Shown here piece by piece: positions 12,491-25,430 of a DNA stretch of 64,000 nt. The translations under genes and the position numbers were made by a program. The notes under the pieces are model-generated. The model saw nothing but the letters and a program-made list of their open reading frames with translations. It had not been told where the DNA came from and ran no database searches. Each line of letters begins with the position of its first letter. The stretch's first letter is position 1. The stretch comes from Siderastrea radians (Eukaryota; Cnidaria; Anthozoa; Scleractinia; Rhizangiidae), in contig OZ024897.1 of the NCBI GenBank assembly GCA_964017195.1, positions 4,899,969 through 4,963,968 of the forward strand, in the 5' to 3' direction.

Positions 12491-12999
12491 CTGAGAAAGT
12501 TTAAAAAATAACACAAAAAGAAAAGAACGACAATAATACAGTTAAGGGGACGCGAGCGCCAGTGAGTTCCGAACGTTTCTTCCCATATTCTCTGTAAAAC
12601 GAACCTATATTTAGCGGACACAGAGACGACAAAATATTTACTGTTGAGCCTAGACTGTGAATACAAACAGTGAATGTAGCAGTAAAATCAAAATATAAGG
12701 CTGGATAAACACGAACAGATCATCACGGAAAGCGAAATTGTCACTCCGCGCTCAAACAATGAAGCCATATCCAGGGGCGGGGGAGAACACTCCAATAGCG
12801 CCTGGCACTTTTTTTGTATACCCATGTTCCAACGATAGATGACGTCACATCCGGTCCGAAAGCGTACAACTTTTCCCACGAGCGGGAAAATCAAACTTGA
12901 CGGCTACAGTTTCGTTCACTCAGTGAGTAAAATGGCCATATATTTCAATCGGTTGCAAATTTTCCTTTTATTTTTCGCGAAGGTGAAGACAAATATGTA

Positions 13000-15387
13000 C
13001 TCTTTCCTCTCATTTAATTGGTTAAACGAATAGACTTCATGAATATTTAAAAATGTGGTGTTTTTGAGCCTTGCCTTCTCTGAAAGATATCGGTATTTCT
13101 TTCCCCCGAAGTTAAGAGGATTCTGTAAATCGCTGGAGATCATGAATTCAAGGTATGTAAAACTCCATTCAAATAGCCTATCCTGTAGAATAATAATTCG
13201 CTTATCAAAAAATTACAAAGGAAGAGTTCTACACTAGTGGGAACCCGATTAACACTCTTCGTTTTTTGAGGAAACTGCTCAAGAAAACAAGCTGTTTTAA
13301 TAAGCAAACCTTCGTTCACTTAAGTTATTTGGCCACACAAATAGTCAAAAGAATACCGAGTGTATGTTATTTCCCGTGGCTACCGAGACTTTGCTTCGCC
13401 TGTTTCTTTATTTATTTCGTTCCCTAATTAACACTGGGATACCTTTCCTCTGCTGTGATGAGTAAAGAACTGAAAACCCATTAAGTCTTAAGGTTGGTTT
13501 TATTTTTGGGTTCTCCTCCAAATCTAACACTTACAAGTTCTTTGGGAATGGATTACTGACTACGGATAGGGATGGTGGGTCTGGAGGAGAAATTCCCATT
13601 TTTTTTTTGTAAAAAAATATCTAGACAAACCCTTTTAACTTAGATTAATTTTCACGGCCCCGTTGAACTTAATAAAATCTTGAGACCTCCATGCCCCCCC
13701 CCCACCCGCCATTTTAAGCAAAATCAGTCATATATTTTCAAGGACCCAAACGTAGAACGACCTATCCTTCTGTAGTAAAGACTTCTTACTGTTAGATTTA
13801 TAACCATTTTGAAACCATTGTGTAGTTCAAGAAAAAATCCATACCCCCATGGAAGGTCATTGGAAATTCCTAGGGGTTGGGGGTCTCAAAAGCCAAAATT
13901 TTACAAGCAAGGTATAAAGCTTGAAATTTCGTGGGGGATGGGGGGGAACGAAAAACCTTCTGCAGGGGAGAGTGTGCATATTTTCTGGAACTACACATTT
14001 AAGATTAGTTGGGAAATAATTGTTAGCAATCAATCAATGAGCCTATGACAGACAAATAAAAAAGAGAATGAATAGTAAGTATGACAGTGGAAGTAAATGA
14101 AAACAACTGGTTTGTTTGAGAAGAACCAATTACTCTTCAACAAGAACAATCATTGTCTTTATAACTTTAATGAAGTTGTAGTTTACAGTATTTATGATAA
14201 GTTGTAAACAACACAATGTATAGATCATTTCACTTATCCTAGGACTGCTCTATGCATAGTTATGCAGAGCTTTCTGTCTTAATCTTTCTATAGTAAGTTA
14301 TAAATATTAAAAGTCAATAATGTCAGACATACATGTAGAAAAGGATTCTGGAGTCTTTCATTGTATTTTCTGGTACCATAAACCTACCTTTATATTGACA
14401 TTACTTTGTTTAGTTGTAATTGTTTACTATGGTCCATCAGTTTTAATACCAAATTTATTTTTGTTGTCAGTTGGTGTCATAAAATCAGAAAGGCCTTAAT
14501 CCTGTAAGAGATGTCTAGTGGTATAGCCTACTGGAATTGTCCCCACAATTTGCTATTTCCTTTTTCAGGAATCCAACTTTCTCCTCCAGCTACATGTACA
14601 AGTTCTTTGTATTTAATGACCTGTCCCTTATATAATTATCCCTGGAGGTACAGAGAACAGCCACTGCTCCCAAAGTAAAGAAGGTGCAAAGCAACAGAAA
14701 TGGCAACCAACAGATGTAATTATCTTAGTCTGTACATTGCCTAATTAAAGTAACATTCACCACTGATGAACAGTCTGTGAACAGTCAACACTACACTATT
14801 ATAACTTTCATGTTGCATCAAAATGAACATTGAAGATGCCATCCACCTACTCAGTCTCAACAACAAACTTTTGGTGGCTCACAAATAATATGAATATAAA
14901 CAGTTCAAAGCTGCATGTTGAAAACATACTTCGTCTTCTTGATTTGTTGAAACCTGTGAAATAAAATGGAAGAGTACACTGTAGTCATTAGTTTTAAACC
15001 TTCATTCGGGGCTGTCATTAATGGCCAGGGATTTGGGATTTGGCCTGGCTATTAGCTAGACATGTGAGTTCCGGCTACTGACTTTGGTAGAAACAAGATA
15101 CATGTACATACATGTTGACCACACAAGAAAATATCAGATCTCTGACTACTTTTTACCCACCTATTACCCACCTTTTACACCACCATTAGTGACAGCCTTG
15201 TTCATTTCATAATTACTAGACTTGGACATTAATGACTATCAGAGTACTGTTTAATTGTTAACAAACAAAATTAGCAATTGGCTAATATTTCTGAGCCAAC
15301 AGTTTTAGGTTTACATTAATACTACTTGCCAATATTTTTTTGGACCAAAGCAAATACTGTCAAAGTAAATTTAATATATTTTTTGTA
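13000..15387. other. Non-coding interior of the 6.5-kb element
   Basis: AT-rich sequence without convincing ORFs. A G-rich, C-rich patch at 13,680-13,960 contains runs such as 'ccccccccc' and 'gggggatgggggggaacg'. Nothing else was identified. Confidence 0.35.
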
Positions 15388-16235
15388 ATAAAATTTCAAT
15401 ATAATGCACACTCTGATTGGTTGAAACATCATGCTTTATCAGAGTTCAGATGCACGGAGTAACCCGTGATGCATTCTGTTTGTACTGGCAAGCTGAAAAC
15501 CTTTCTTGTGCATGCTTGCAAGCTAGTAATAAAATTTGTTTTCTTGCAAATGAAAGCCAATTTCTTTACACATGTGAGCAAAGCTATATTATAAAACAAA
15601 TTAAAAAAAGCCAAAACCGTGCTTTGTTCTGTGATAAAGCACACAAGGAAGTGACGAGAGCACTCAAGAAGTAGGGAGAAGCACTCGCCTGCTGCTTGTG
15701 TTCACCCGACACTTCTTTCGTGCTTTAGTCACTGCCTTCATCTTTATCACAGAACAAAGCACGGTTTTGCCTTTTTGATTTGTTGAATAATCTTAAACAA
15801 CAGGGAGTAGTCTCCCAACAAATTATTTTTTTACAAAATGTACTTCAAACCAGCAGAAAGTTCACAAAGTAATGTGCTCAATATAAATCTGAAATTAAGC
15901 TGTATATTACCAGATTGAAGAAGGCAGAATAGCCAACAAAATTATTGTTGGCTACTCAACCTTCACTCTTTTCATCTGCTTTTTATTTAAGCAATATACC
16001 GCACATTTCTATGGTTTATTGGCTCAATAAACCATGTGGGATGTTCGAAGAACACGTGAAGAGATTGTCACAAGCCAAAGGCGAATGATTTACAAGCTTT
16101 TCAAGTGTTATTCCAGCAACCTATTGTAAGTGGTTTATTGAGCCAAAAAACCATATGATTTACTGGTATAATAATCAACAGGTATTGACCAATCACAGCG
16201 TGTACATTATCTTCAGTTATTGAATAATAAAATAT
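15388..16235. mobile_element. Probable MITE with internal hairpins
   Basis: Ends read 'taatgcacactctgattggt' on the left and, on the complement of the right end, 'taatgtacacgctgtgattggt' (split here as taatgtacac / gctgtgattggt). Inside, 15,603-15,650 and 15,728-15,775 form an inverted repeat around 'accgtgctttgttctgtgat', and 'tggtttattg' recurs inverted at 16,013-16,150. No ORF. Exact termini and TSD were not resolved. Confidence 0.45.
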
Positions 16236-18044
16236 ATCTTATGGTTAAAACTTTCCTTTGATTTGAAAATTTACAAACTAATTTACTTTGTATTTTCCTT
16301 TGTCTTAGATCCATTTTCCATAATCTGAGACAAAGGAAAACAAAAACTAAACTGGTTTAAAATTTTCAAACCAAAGACAATTTTGTACCTTACACATACA
16401 GGGCATGTGTAATATGTACGGATAATACTGTATGTACCTTCAATTAATGTAAATAAATTTAAAAGCATAAACTTTGCTAAGGGTCTGTGCAGGCTTTTCT
16501 TCCTTCATGTGAAGAGACCTGACAATTACACTTACTGTACATTTATAGAGAAATCTGGTATAATGTTTAATATACAGCAAGTTGCAGGAACATCCAAGAT
16601 AACTGCTCCCATGAGCAACTAAAAGTCCCCAAGTGTCTGTATAAGGAGACTTTTGTCATCTGATTTTATATTTCCAAGACAACAACAATGTAAAGAACAA
16701 AGACAATACCCACAGAGATTTCCAAAATATGTGTTAAATGAAAATAAAAGTGGTACATTTCTTGTTTCAAGTATTCTTTACCTTATTTATGCTACCTATT
16801 ACATTCTTTTGCCACATTTTTTGAAGAGTCAGTTTCTGTTTCGCTGTTGACGCGAGGCGCCAGTTTGAGTTAATTGTTCACAGCTCTAGCTTTCAGAGAC
16901 CCAAGCGGTAATGAGGTTGGAATTGTACCCAGGTTTCCCTCAAACATTAGATGTGATAAAATTCCTGAAAAATTGGCCATTTTTAACACGGATTTTTCAA
17001 TATTGCTTCATACTTCCTAAATTGTTTGGCAATTTCAAGGTTTTCTGATTCACCATGAGATTTGGAGGCCAAATCGTGAGACCATGAGTTGATAGCCCAA
17101 ACCGTGAGTCTCACGGTGAAACCGTGAGAGTTGGCAGGTCTGTTCTTAATTTTTTGTCATATTACAACTTTACATAAATAATACCCAAACAACATACCCA
17201 CAACACACACATTACTGATACAAAGAAAGTTCTAATATAAACTATTCCCTGTTTAACAGTATTTATCAGCAGTTGCCAAATGTCAACAGTTTAAGTTGAT
17301 CCTTGGCCACAATGAATAAATTTTGTCCACATAACCAAGGATAAGCTGAACAAAATGCCTTGCAAGGCATTTAGCCCAACCATTTCAGCTTGTAGGCAAC
17401 AAAGTTTTCATCACAATTTTGCACCCCGAGGTAAATTCCTCACTGCGTGTGGTAGTCATGAGAAACTTGCTGAGCCAGATTTATCAATGAGGTTGCTCAC
17501 TTGGCTTCAAAGGTTGGTGTTCAAAAAGGCATCTGGTAGTCATCTCAGTGAAGTAGTAACTTTCTAATGCAGTAGAAAAACTTGTAGAATTATAATGGCC
17601 AAAGCCAATTCAAGCTGTCTTTCTCCAGATTTCAAAAACAGGGACAGAAGACATCTGGCAGTGACAGAAATCTAAAAAAAAACTACTGTATTTCACGGCA
17701 CTTATTAAATTGTTTGAAAGTTGTTAGTGCGTTGCTCATTTCAGGGTGGCACTTATTTAAAACTTCCTATTTGGGAACATGTGCACAGTACTATGTTCAC
17801 AAATGACATCAATAACATAGCCCTACCAGATTCCAATAAGTAACAATGACAGCAATAACAAGCCATATTAGCATTTCAGCATTAACAATGTCAAGAAACA
17901 AATAAAAATCAATAGTGCCCCATTGTTGCTGGGATGATGCAGCACTAATACAAGGGCGGCACTCTTTCAGGTAACTACGGTAAGTAAGTGGTAATGTTGA
18001 GAAATGCCATAATGCTTTCACCCACGACTTTGCTGGTGTAACAA
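16236..18044. other. Non-coding interior of the 6.5-kb element, second part
   Basis: No gene seen. There is a local hairpin at about 16,294-16,345 ('ttttcctttgtctta' against 'gacaaaggaaaa') and 'accgtgag' repeats near 17,060-17,125 with both orientations present. Confidence 0.35.
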
Positions 18045-18262
18045 TACTAGACAGGGCCCCAAAGGGGTTTAGGGCTCCAGGGCTCCGGCCTAAAAAATGC
18101 AGGGCTCCAGGGCTCCAAGACGGAAAATTCAGGGCTCTAGGGCTCCATTGCTTCACTCCAGGGCTCCATTTAGCCAAACAGCATTTTTGTTCGGGCTCCA
18201 AGTTGAGAGAGGCTTTGGGCTCCAGGCTCCACGACAAATATTTCAGGGCTACAGGGCTCCAT
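18045..18262. repeat. Minisatellite of 'cagggctcc' units
   Basis: Degenerate tandem array of the 9-mer cagggctcc, interspersed with 'tgcagggctccagggctcca'-like higher-order units. Read as protein it gives Trp-Ser-Pro-Gly-Ala-rich ORFs that are artefacts of the repeat. Confidence 0.8.
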
Positions 18263-19240
18263 AGATCCCCCTATGGGACCTTGACTAGAAGTATTTCTCT
18301 CTCATATTAAACTCCACTGAAAACACTACCAGGTACCATCTTGAACTCCAAGCTGTGAAGTCGTGAGCATGACACACAGCCAGATTCTGCACACACAGAG
18401 AAGAATTTGTCTCAGAAGACAAAGTTTATAAAAGATGTTGGATATTTTCTTCATGACATAATTTGAGGGGAAATTATTATAAAAGCTTTGTTACACACGA
18501 GAGGTAATTGCTGAGCAAAATGCCTCAGTGTGAGGCAGTTACTTCTCTTTTTCCTTATGTGTGTAATTGTGTGTGTGTAATTGACAAACTAGATTTCGGT
18601 TATTAAAACGCCAAACATTAATTTACCAAACGATAACATTAATAAAGATTTAAGATTACTCCAGCACAATTGCAAAGTGGCCTAATTTCCCCGGGGAAAC
18701 CGCACATATGCAATTAATCCATTTTTCTTTATGGCATAAAGGCTTTTTTGTATATAGCAACATAAACCTTTAAAGGAAGATAAAGAAATCGAATACCAAC
18801 CTTGTAGCAGCATGCCACGGAGGTGTAATTATGTAGCGCTCCCAGCACTTTACGTCGAGTGTTAATAACCTTCCCGATGTTAACACTTCAAACTGTGACT
18901 TCCAGCGTTTTCTCCATTATATTCCACCCAGGATAGGCTATTTTAATTAATGCCTTCAGTGAATCAGAAACCGCAAGAGCCAAAATCTTGAACGCCACTC
19001 GTTTTGAAAGTGCGAAAAAAATCGCCATGACATTCCCCGGAGTTGTGTGTCATTTGTCGTCAAAATGATACTCAGCATATTTGTTTTGCCAAAATATTGG
19101 CTACAATAGCTGGCAAAACACCTCTGCAACATCGATAATACACAACATACAAGATCATGGTTCACTGTCGGTGAAAATAACGAAGAAACTAAGTGGCACC
19201 AAGCGTCCATCTTGAACCTTCGCTGATCAACCAGTTCGGC
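18263..19240. other. Non-coding right part of the 6.5-kb element
   Basis: Stretch before the right inverted terminus. The longest minus-strand ORF (103 codons, 18,956-19,267) runs into the terminal repeat and matches no known family. A 'gtgtgtaattgtgtgtgtgt' patch lies near 18,560-18,585. Confidence 0.35.
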
Positions 19241-21549
19241 GCTTTTTGCAACCGGATGTGACGTCATCTATCGTTGGAACATGGGTATACAAAAATTTGA
19301 GAAGTGTTCTGCCCCGCCCCTGAGCCATATCTTATGACGTAATGTTTAAATCCGGTTTGCTAGCCCGGAATCCCCTTGCAAAAGGAAACAAGTTGACTCG
19401 GAATTCGTAATGTTTTTCGAAAAGATCTTTTGTAAAAACGAACAGTTTGCTTTGGAAATGCTAAAACAAACTAAACTCCACCTTGTTGCGAGATTTGGCG
19501 AAATTAGTGGAGCTCGTTTCTTTTCTTTGTGATATGACAATTTCGCCGTTATAAAGCAGTGAAACATTCATTGAAACAAATGTGTCAAACGTGTCAAGAC
19601 TAGCGAAGTTAAACTCGTTTCTCCCCGGATCACAATGTGACGAGTCCGTCTTTACCTCGCGGTGAAATATTTATCCATATATTGCCTTAGGCAAAGTTAA
19701 ATGTATCAGGTACCGTTGAGTCCAACTTACTTGCGCATGCGTTACATGTAAGACATGTACCGCTACCAAAACCGCTACCACATCAGCGATCTGTCTGTGT
19801 CATATAAGTATGGAAAGCAACCTCGTCCCCAGGGTCTTCTCGCTTTTCAAAATGGCGGCGGCTCGGGAGAAGACCCTGGCACACAGCAGATCACGTGTCT
19901 CCAACGAGGATGGAGATGTATTCAAAATGGCGGCTACGGCGAAAAGGGTGAGAAGAACTGGGTACGAGAAGCTAAGGAGAAGATAAACAAAATGGCGGAA
20001 AAAGCTGAAGTTCAGTTCAAGAAAAAATAGGAAAAACAGACACGTTTTGCACGTAAGAGTCTTAGGAATACGGCAAAGTGTTAGAGGTCTTGTTTTTGCT
20101 GTTCATTGTTTCTTTTTTGTTATTTTAAAGTTAGGAGTAATGGGTTTGAGCGTACTCTACTGCGGAACTCCGTACCGCTATTTGATTCAATGTTACTCAA
20201 CTGAACATATTATATTTTTGATTCATGAGGCTTTAGGCAATAAATTGTCTTATCGTTACATTGTTACAAATCTGTCCTTCTTAAATATTGTTATAAATCC
20301 GTCCTTATTAACATTATACGCTTCAGCTTAAGACTTTTCGAATATATCAGGCTCAGATTAAGCTTGAAATATAAATATTATGGAGTGAGCTTAGGCCTTT
20401 AATAGAGAATGACTCATTAATTAATTTATTTACTTACTTATTTAAGCTTATTTACAGTGCAACCTCGATTTAACGAAGTGCAAGGGAATGGGAAAAGAGC
20501 AGTGTTGTATTGGATTGGATTGATCTGGCATATTCCAGGTGCTGCTTTGGAGGCAGTGATAATCATTTTGGCTTTCTTCAATTGATTTGTGCCCATTCCT
20601 TGTGCTACAGTTTTGCTTGTACAGTTGCAGATCTCCAGGCATTGTCGCTTTCAATATTGTTTTCTACACTTTAGTTTCAGTAAGTCTCATTAAATACTAG
20701 AACTGAGGAGATTGTGAGACTGTAAATAATGGAGAAATAAAGCATTTTAACAGTGGATAGATAAAGTCCTCTTTGCATGTTAGACCAGTTCTGGGGATAA
20801 TATTCCCAGGTTTGAAAAATTTTCTGCTTAACAACTTCGATCAATTGAGTTATCTGGGTGTAGTTTGAAAGTGTTTGAAAAATTTAAATCAATGGGAAAC
20901 AGAGGATTTCAGGAAAAAAAGGAGAGAAAAAGATTTCATGAAGTTTTGAAATTGGAATTTGTAGTTAGGCCTTTAAGCCCCAGTAGTGACAAACAAACAT
21001 CTAATTTCTCCTTACAATATCACTACTTGTTCAAACATACAGGCCCTGAGAATAAAGGAAATGATCACCAAAAATAAAATGTCTGGATGTTTATGTGAAT
21101 TCTCTCAAGTAGTACCATAAGACATTTACGGAGAGTAGTGAGGAGAACATGTTTGTTGATATCAGGGCTTAAAGTTAAGAACAAGGAAAGGAAAATCATA
21201 ATTGACTGCTATCAACCTGGGGTGCTCTTATGTGGATATCAGTTTTTGATGGTCTCTTAAAATGATTTCCCATCTCATGTCTGTACTTTAAAACTATTCT
21301 CATGTCAATCTAAGCCAAATAAAAAGGGTTTGCAGATCCAATTAGAGCAACACAAAAATCCACTAAAAGTTACAACAGAGGTTCAAAGAAATAACGAGTC
21401 ATCCTAAAAAGTAGGATTTGTAACTTAAGGTTATGTGCTGATCAATTCGAATCTTCAACATCCCCCCCCCCCTCCGGGCATACCTCAGACATTTGGCTAC
21501 ATGTATTTTCCTTGCCCGAGGAGTGGGGAATTTGATGCAAAGGTCCTGT

Positions 21550-21985
21550 GTGTATCACTCGGTCAGTTGTACGATAATTCTATCAGTTGTGTATTACCCC
21601 ATCAGTTGTGCGTTACTTGGTCACTTGTGTAACCTTTCTGTCAGTTGCATGTTGCAAGTTGCAGTTGGAAGTTGTGCATCACTTAATCAGTTGTGCATTT
21701 TTCTGCCAGTTCTGTGTCATCAGTGGGCTGCATGATAACACTGTCAGTTATGTATTACTCGGTCAGTTGTGTACTTCCCCATCAGTTGTGCATTACTCGG
21801 TCAGTTGTGTACTTCTCTGTCAGTTGTGCATTACTCGATCAGTTGTCTATTACCAAGTCAGTTGTCTCAGACTTGGTCAGTTGTGTTGCACTCAGTCAGT
21901 TGGACGATAATTCCGTCAGTTGTTTATTACTCTGTCAGTTGTGTACTATTCCATCACTTGTGTATTACTCCCTCAGGTGAGCTCA
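21550..21985. repeat. Minisatellite between foldback arms, period about 19-20 bp
   Basis: More than 20 imperfect copies of 'tcagttgtgtattactcgg'. It occupies the loop between the two arms of the foldback element. All three frames are open for long stretches, giving Ser-Val-Ser-Cys/Gln-Leu-Cys repeats that are not genes. Confidence 0.9.
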
Positions 21986-22919
21986 ATCCTCTCTTTCCCA
22001 TTTCTATTTTTGAAACACTTTCAAACTTTACCCAGCTGCAGGTTACTCAATTGATTGAAGCTGTTAAGCAGAAAATTTTTTCAAACCTGGGAATATTATC
22101 GCCAGAACTGTTAAAATGCTTTATCTTTCCATTGTTTACAGTCTCACAATCTCCTCAGTTCTACTGTTTAATGTGACTCACTGAAGCTAAAGTGTAGAAA
22201 ACAATATTGAAAGTGACAAAGCCCTGGAGATCTACAACTGTACAAGCAAAACTGTAGCACAAAGAATGGGTACAAATAAATTCAACCAAGTCAAAATGAT
22301 TTTCACTGCCTCCAAAGCAGCACCTGGAATATGCTAGAATGAATGAGTCATATCCATAAATGAGTCATTTCCACTGAACTCACAGAGATGTAAGCCATGT
22401 AGAATAAATATTTTGTAGCACTAGTTTTATTTAAGGCCTAAGCTCACTCCATAAGATTTATATTTTAAGCTTAATTATATAATCTGAGCCTGATATATAA
22501 TTTTAAGAAGGACGGATTTATAACAATATTTAAGAAGGACAGATTTGTAACAGTGTAACGATAAGACAATTTATTGCCTAAAGCCTCATGAATCAAAAAT
22601 ATAATATGTTCATTTGAGCAACATTGAATCAAATACCGGTACGGAGTTCCGCAGTAGAGTACGCTCAAACCCATTACTCCTAACTTTAAAATAACAAAAA
22701 AGAAACAATGAACAGCAAAAACAAGACCCCTAACACTTTGCCGTATTCCTAAGACTCTTACATGCAAAGCGTGTCTGTTTTTCCTATTTTTTCTTGAACT
22801 GAACTTCAGCTTTTTCCGCCATTTTGTTTATCTTCACCTTAGCATCTCGTACCCAGTTCTTCTCACCCTTTTCGCCGTAGCCGCCATTTTGAATACATCT
22901 CCATCCTCGTTGGAGACAC

Positions 22920-24612
22920 CCCGTACGAAAATGGAAGCCCTGTAAAATGACTGCCATTTGGCTTAACTTTGACTAGCAGCCCTTCTGCAGCCATTTGACA
23001 GTCAAATGACAGCCAGTTTACAGCATTTAGCAAAAACTACACGCTGCTGTTTGACTGCAACGACCTAAGTTCTGCAGCAGTTAAGCTGCAGTTATTTAGC
23101 AGCCGATTTTATGCTGTTGAATGACTACAGTTTGGCTTCTCAAGCAGTCAATAAAATATTAATATTCTGCACGCTTCCGTCATCTTTCTTTAGTTTAAAT
23201 GCCATGTAAAAGAAAACTTAATGTTGACTACACTTTGACTGCTAACCTTTATTTAATTCAGCGCAACCCTGGTTCAGCGCTCACAAACAGTTTTAAGTCC
23301 CAATTAAAGCCGCAGCTATCTATAGAAATGCAGAACAGATCACGGCCCGGGCCAACAAGAAGATACTACGGCATACGAAATGAAGTGTTTACTGACTCAC
23401 CACACTGCTTCTTGTTTCAAGTTTTATCCATCAGGAATATTTACTAGTGAAGCCCCTTCGAACAAACCTCTGCATAAACGATGCTCCTCTATGCATTTTG
23501 CAGCATTTACACACCTCTTACTGCAGCCCGGCAAAATTCGAAACTTTGGGATCACGAGTGCTAAAAGGACCTCTTATTTACCGTGCTCTCGAGTTTCAAC
23601 ATGTTTGCAGACGTCACGGCCAACAGCATGCGATCAATTTCCGTCGGACATGCAATGTTTCAAAATACTTCAAAGGTAAATCCTTTGTTCTCAAACATTT
23701 TTTCTTGTAAAGTAGTTCGGCTTTCCTCAAAATATTTCTGTCCAACAGTGTTTTGTGTTTTGTTTTTGAGCAAAACATATCATCAGGAGACTACACGTGA
23801 TATGTAAACTGATACTCGCGGAATGCGCGCTTGACTATACGGCGGTTACTTTGGCGGTCAACGGTTGAATCGCTGGTCATGAGGTTGTGTTTTTGTTCGT
23901 ATGTTCTTCATTTTCCTCAGAATGTTTCAAGGCGACATCAAGAAACGAACTTAGATATGCTTAGAATGAACTGCAAACAACAATGGATAAATGTGCTTAG
24001 AATGAACTGCAAACAGCAACATTATTTTTGGAATATCACAGACAGATTTCGTGCAAGATGTCCGGCATGTTTACTGATTTTGAACGCCACTGCACTGTGA
24101 GACTTTAAACTTATCCTACTAAATATCAGCGTGAAATTGATTTCTGGATTTACCAGCATTTGGTGGACGTCTCAAGACGAAGAATGTGTGAATGTTCACG
24201 CACTTCGGCCAGTGATCGGACCAGCAGGGTATATTTCAACCGGAGCGAAAAAATGTAATTCAAGTTTGCGTCTAAATTTTCTCGCCGCTCCACCTGGTAA
24301 GTCCACTGATCAATGTCTTTTTGCAACAAATTAATAGAAGCTTGTGTATTGTGCTTTTGATTCCTTGCTTCCCCAAAAATGTTTGTTGGCCAAACTGTAT
24401 CTTTCTGAGAAGTAAACATGCACTGATGGGAGCTTTCGAACAATTTGTCATTGAGTCAATGATGCTACATTTAAATCTAGAGCTTGCAAGGTTCTAGTCC
24501 AAAGAACTGCAGTCAAACTGCAACAGTCAAATAACAGTCAATCTGCAGTTAAGCTACAGTGAAAAGTAAGTCAAAATAAAGAGCTGCAGCAGCCCTGCCA
24601 ATTTGGTAAGGG
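22920..24612. mobile_element. Element inserted in the right arm of the foldback transposon
   Basis: The uninterrupted left arm reads 'agatcacgtgtctccaacg'. In the right arm this same sequence is split at 'gacac/acgtgat' by about 1.7 kb. The insert begins CCCGTACGAAAATGG and ends with the complement of CCCTTACCAAATTGG (12 of 15 matching), with a possible 2-bp duplication 'ac'. Near both ends are short repeats of 'cagtcaaatgacag' type. No transposase recognised. Confidence 0.65.
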
Positions 24613-24701
24613 ACGTGATCTGCTGTGTGCCAGGGTCTTCTCCCGAGCCGCCGCCATATTGAAAAGCGAGAAGACCCTGGGGACGAGGTTGGTATGGAAA
24701 G

Positions 24702-25049
24702 TTGACATATAAGTAGCACTGTTGTTATTGTGATGTGACGAGCTTGATTTTTTTTGCCTTGCGTGACGTAATCCTGACGTCATAACCAGAACTGGACGTT
24801 CAAGCCAACCACCAAGAGAAAACCGAAAGTTTATAAAGACTGAGTTGGCTGAGACAAAACCGGATGACTAGGGAAAGTGAACCCCCACGCCCCTCCCAAA
24901 AAAGCCCAATTTATACACCAGCAGTCGGCTATGGCGACGGCTGGTGAATGAATTATTTATATCCCAAATTGAGAAAGTTGTCTAGAACAGTACTAAACTG
25001 TCATAACTGTAAAAGGTGCATAACTCTCTTCTGCTAGCAGCGTATTTAC
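24702..25049. other. Flank 3' of the CTHRC1-like collagen exon, copy A
   Basis: In copy B the C-terminal exon lies 331 bp beyond the collagen exon. At the equivalent distance here there is no trace of it, only unrelated sequence up to the foldback element boundary at 24,701. Confidence 0.5.
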
Positions 25050-25430
25050 CTTGATCAGTCCAGTGTCCTTGCCTTCATTAAGGTTTTTAAAAACGCACTG
25101 TTTCCAGTTACGTCCCAAAAACCCAGGAGTTCCCTTGGGGCCTGGGGGACCTTGCCTTCCATCAGCACCTGTGTTGCCCTTGTTTCCAGGCGGGCCAGCT
25201 GGTCCCGATGGACCTTGAGGTCCCTTTGCACCTGTGGCACCTTGGCTTCCTCGAGGGCCTTCTTCACCTTTGTTTCCTCTTGGGCCCATGGGTCCTTCAG
25301 GACCATGATTGCCGGGTGATCCTACTGGTCCAGCAGGTCCAGGGCTTCCTGGGATGCCGGGAATTCCCGGTGCGCATAAACATGCACTGTGACCACAGGT
25401 CCCATATGGTGACGTCTGTTGAGGAGTGCT
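25050..25430 (-). CDS. CTHRC1-like: CTHRC1-like copy A, exon 2: collagen repeat
   Basis: A 127-codon exon between a minus-strand acceptor (ttacttag) and the donor AAG|GTAAAT. It starts [19 protein letters not shown] and continues with 28 uninterrupted Gly-X-Y triplets, from [13 protein letters not shown] to GTPGFL. It then has the CTHRC1 linker [19 protein letters not shown], which lines up with the vertebrate YKQCSW...GKIAEC segment and leads into exon 3. Phase 0 at both ends. The collagen stretch should form a short trimeric triple helix. It has ten triplets fewer than copy B. Confidence 0.9.

Larger units (their letters stand above)
12772..19322. mobile_element. 6.5-kb TIR element with 9-bp target duplication
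   Basis: The left end CAGGGGCGGGGGAGAACACT and right end AGTGTTCTGCCCCGCCCCTG are inverted repeats that extend inward more than 80 bp through 'tgacgtcacatccggt'. The flanks carry an exact direct repeat, agccatatc, at 12,763-12,771 and 19,323-19,331. No transposase ORF was recognised, so it is non-autonomous or eroded. The terminal CAGGGGCG is hAT-like but a 9-bp TSD is more Mutator-like, so I leave the superfamily open. It carries other repeats inside. Confidence 0.75.
19818..24691. mobile_element. Mutator-like foldback element, 10-bp TSD, about 1-kb inverted arms
   Basis: The left end CAACCTCGTCCCCAGGGTCT is the reverse complement of the right end. The direct repeat gtatggaaag flanks it exactly (19,808-19,817 and 24,692-24,701). 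The arms are long: 19,818 to about 20,900 pairs with about 21,995-22,919 plus 24,613-24,691. The right arm is split by a later insertion (22,920-24,612). The arm termini carry the same sequence as the small MITEs at 5,200 and 36,148 in shortened form. A 9-11-bp TSD with long TIRs fits Mutator-like elements. No transposase is present. Confidence 0.85.
12491..25049 (-). other. Giant last intron of CTHRC1-like copy A (inferred)
   Basis: If copy A is one gene, this is its second intron at about 12.6 kb, against 331 bp in copy B. Most of the length is two transposons (12,772-19,322 and 19,818-24,691). The donor is AAG|GTAAAT and the acceptor is pyrimidine-rich CAG. The intron was probably created by loss of a nearer C-terminal exon plus transposon insertion. 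Only transcript data can prove splicing across it. Confidence 0.5.

Noticed and set aside
17809..18237. 142-codon minus-strand ORF with repeated WSPGAL
   Set aside because: Product of the 'cagggctcc' minisatellite.
20047..20331. 94-codon ORF nearly identical to one on the other strand at 22,471-22,767
   Set aside because: The two ORFs lie in the inverted arms of the foldback element, so identity reflects the inverted repeat and not selection for a protein.
21493..22176. Overlapping plus-strand ORFs of up to 135 codons with SVSCVLLGQLC-type repeats
   Set aside because: Three frames of one minisatellite; no start context, no conservation outside the repeat.
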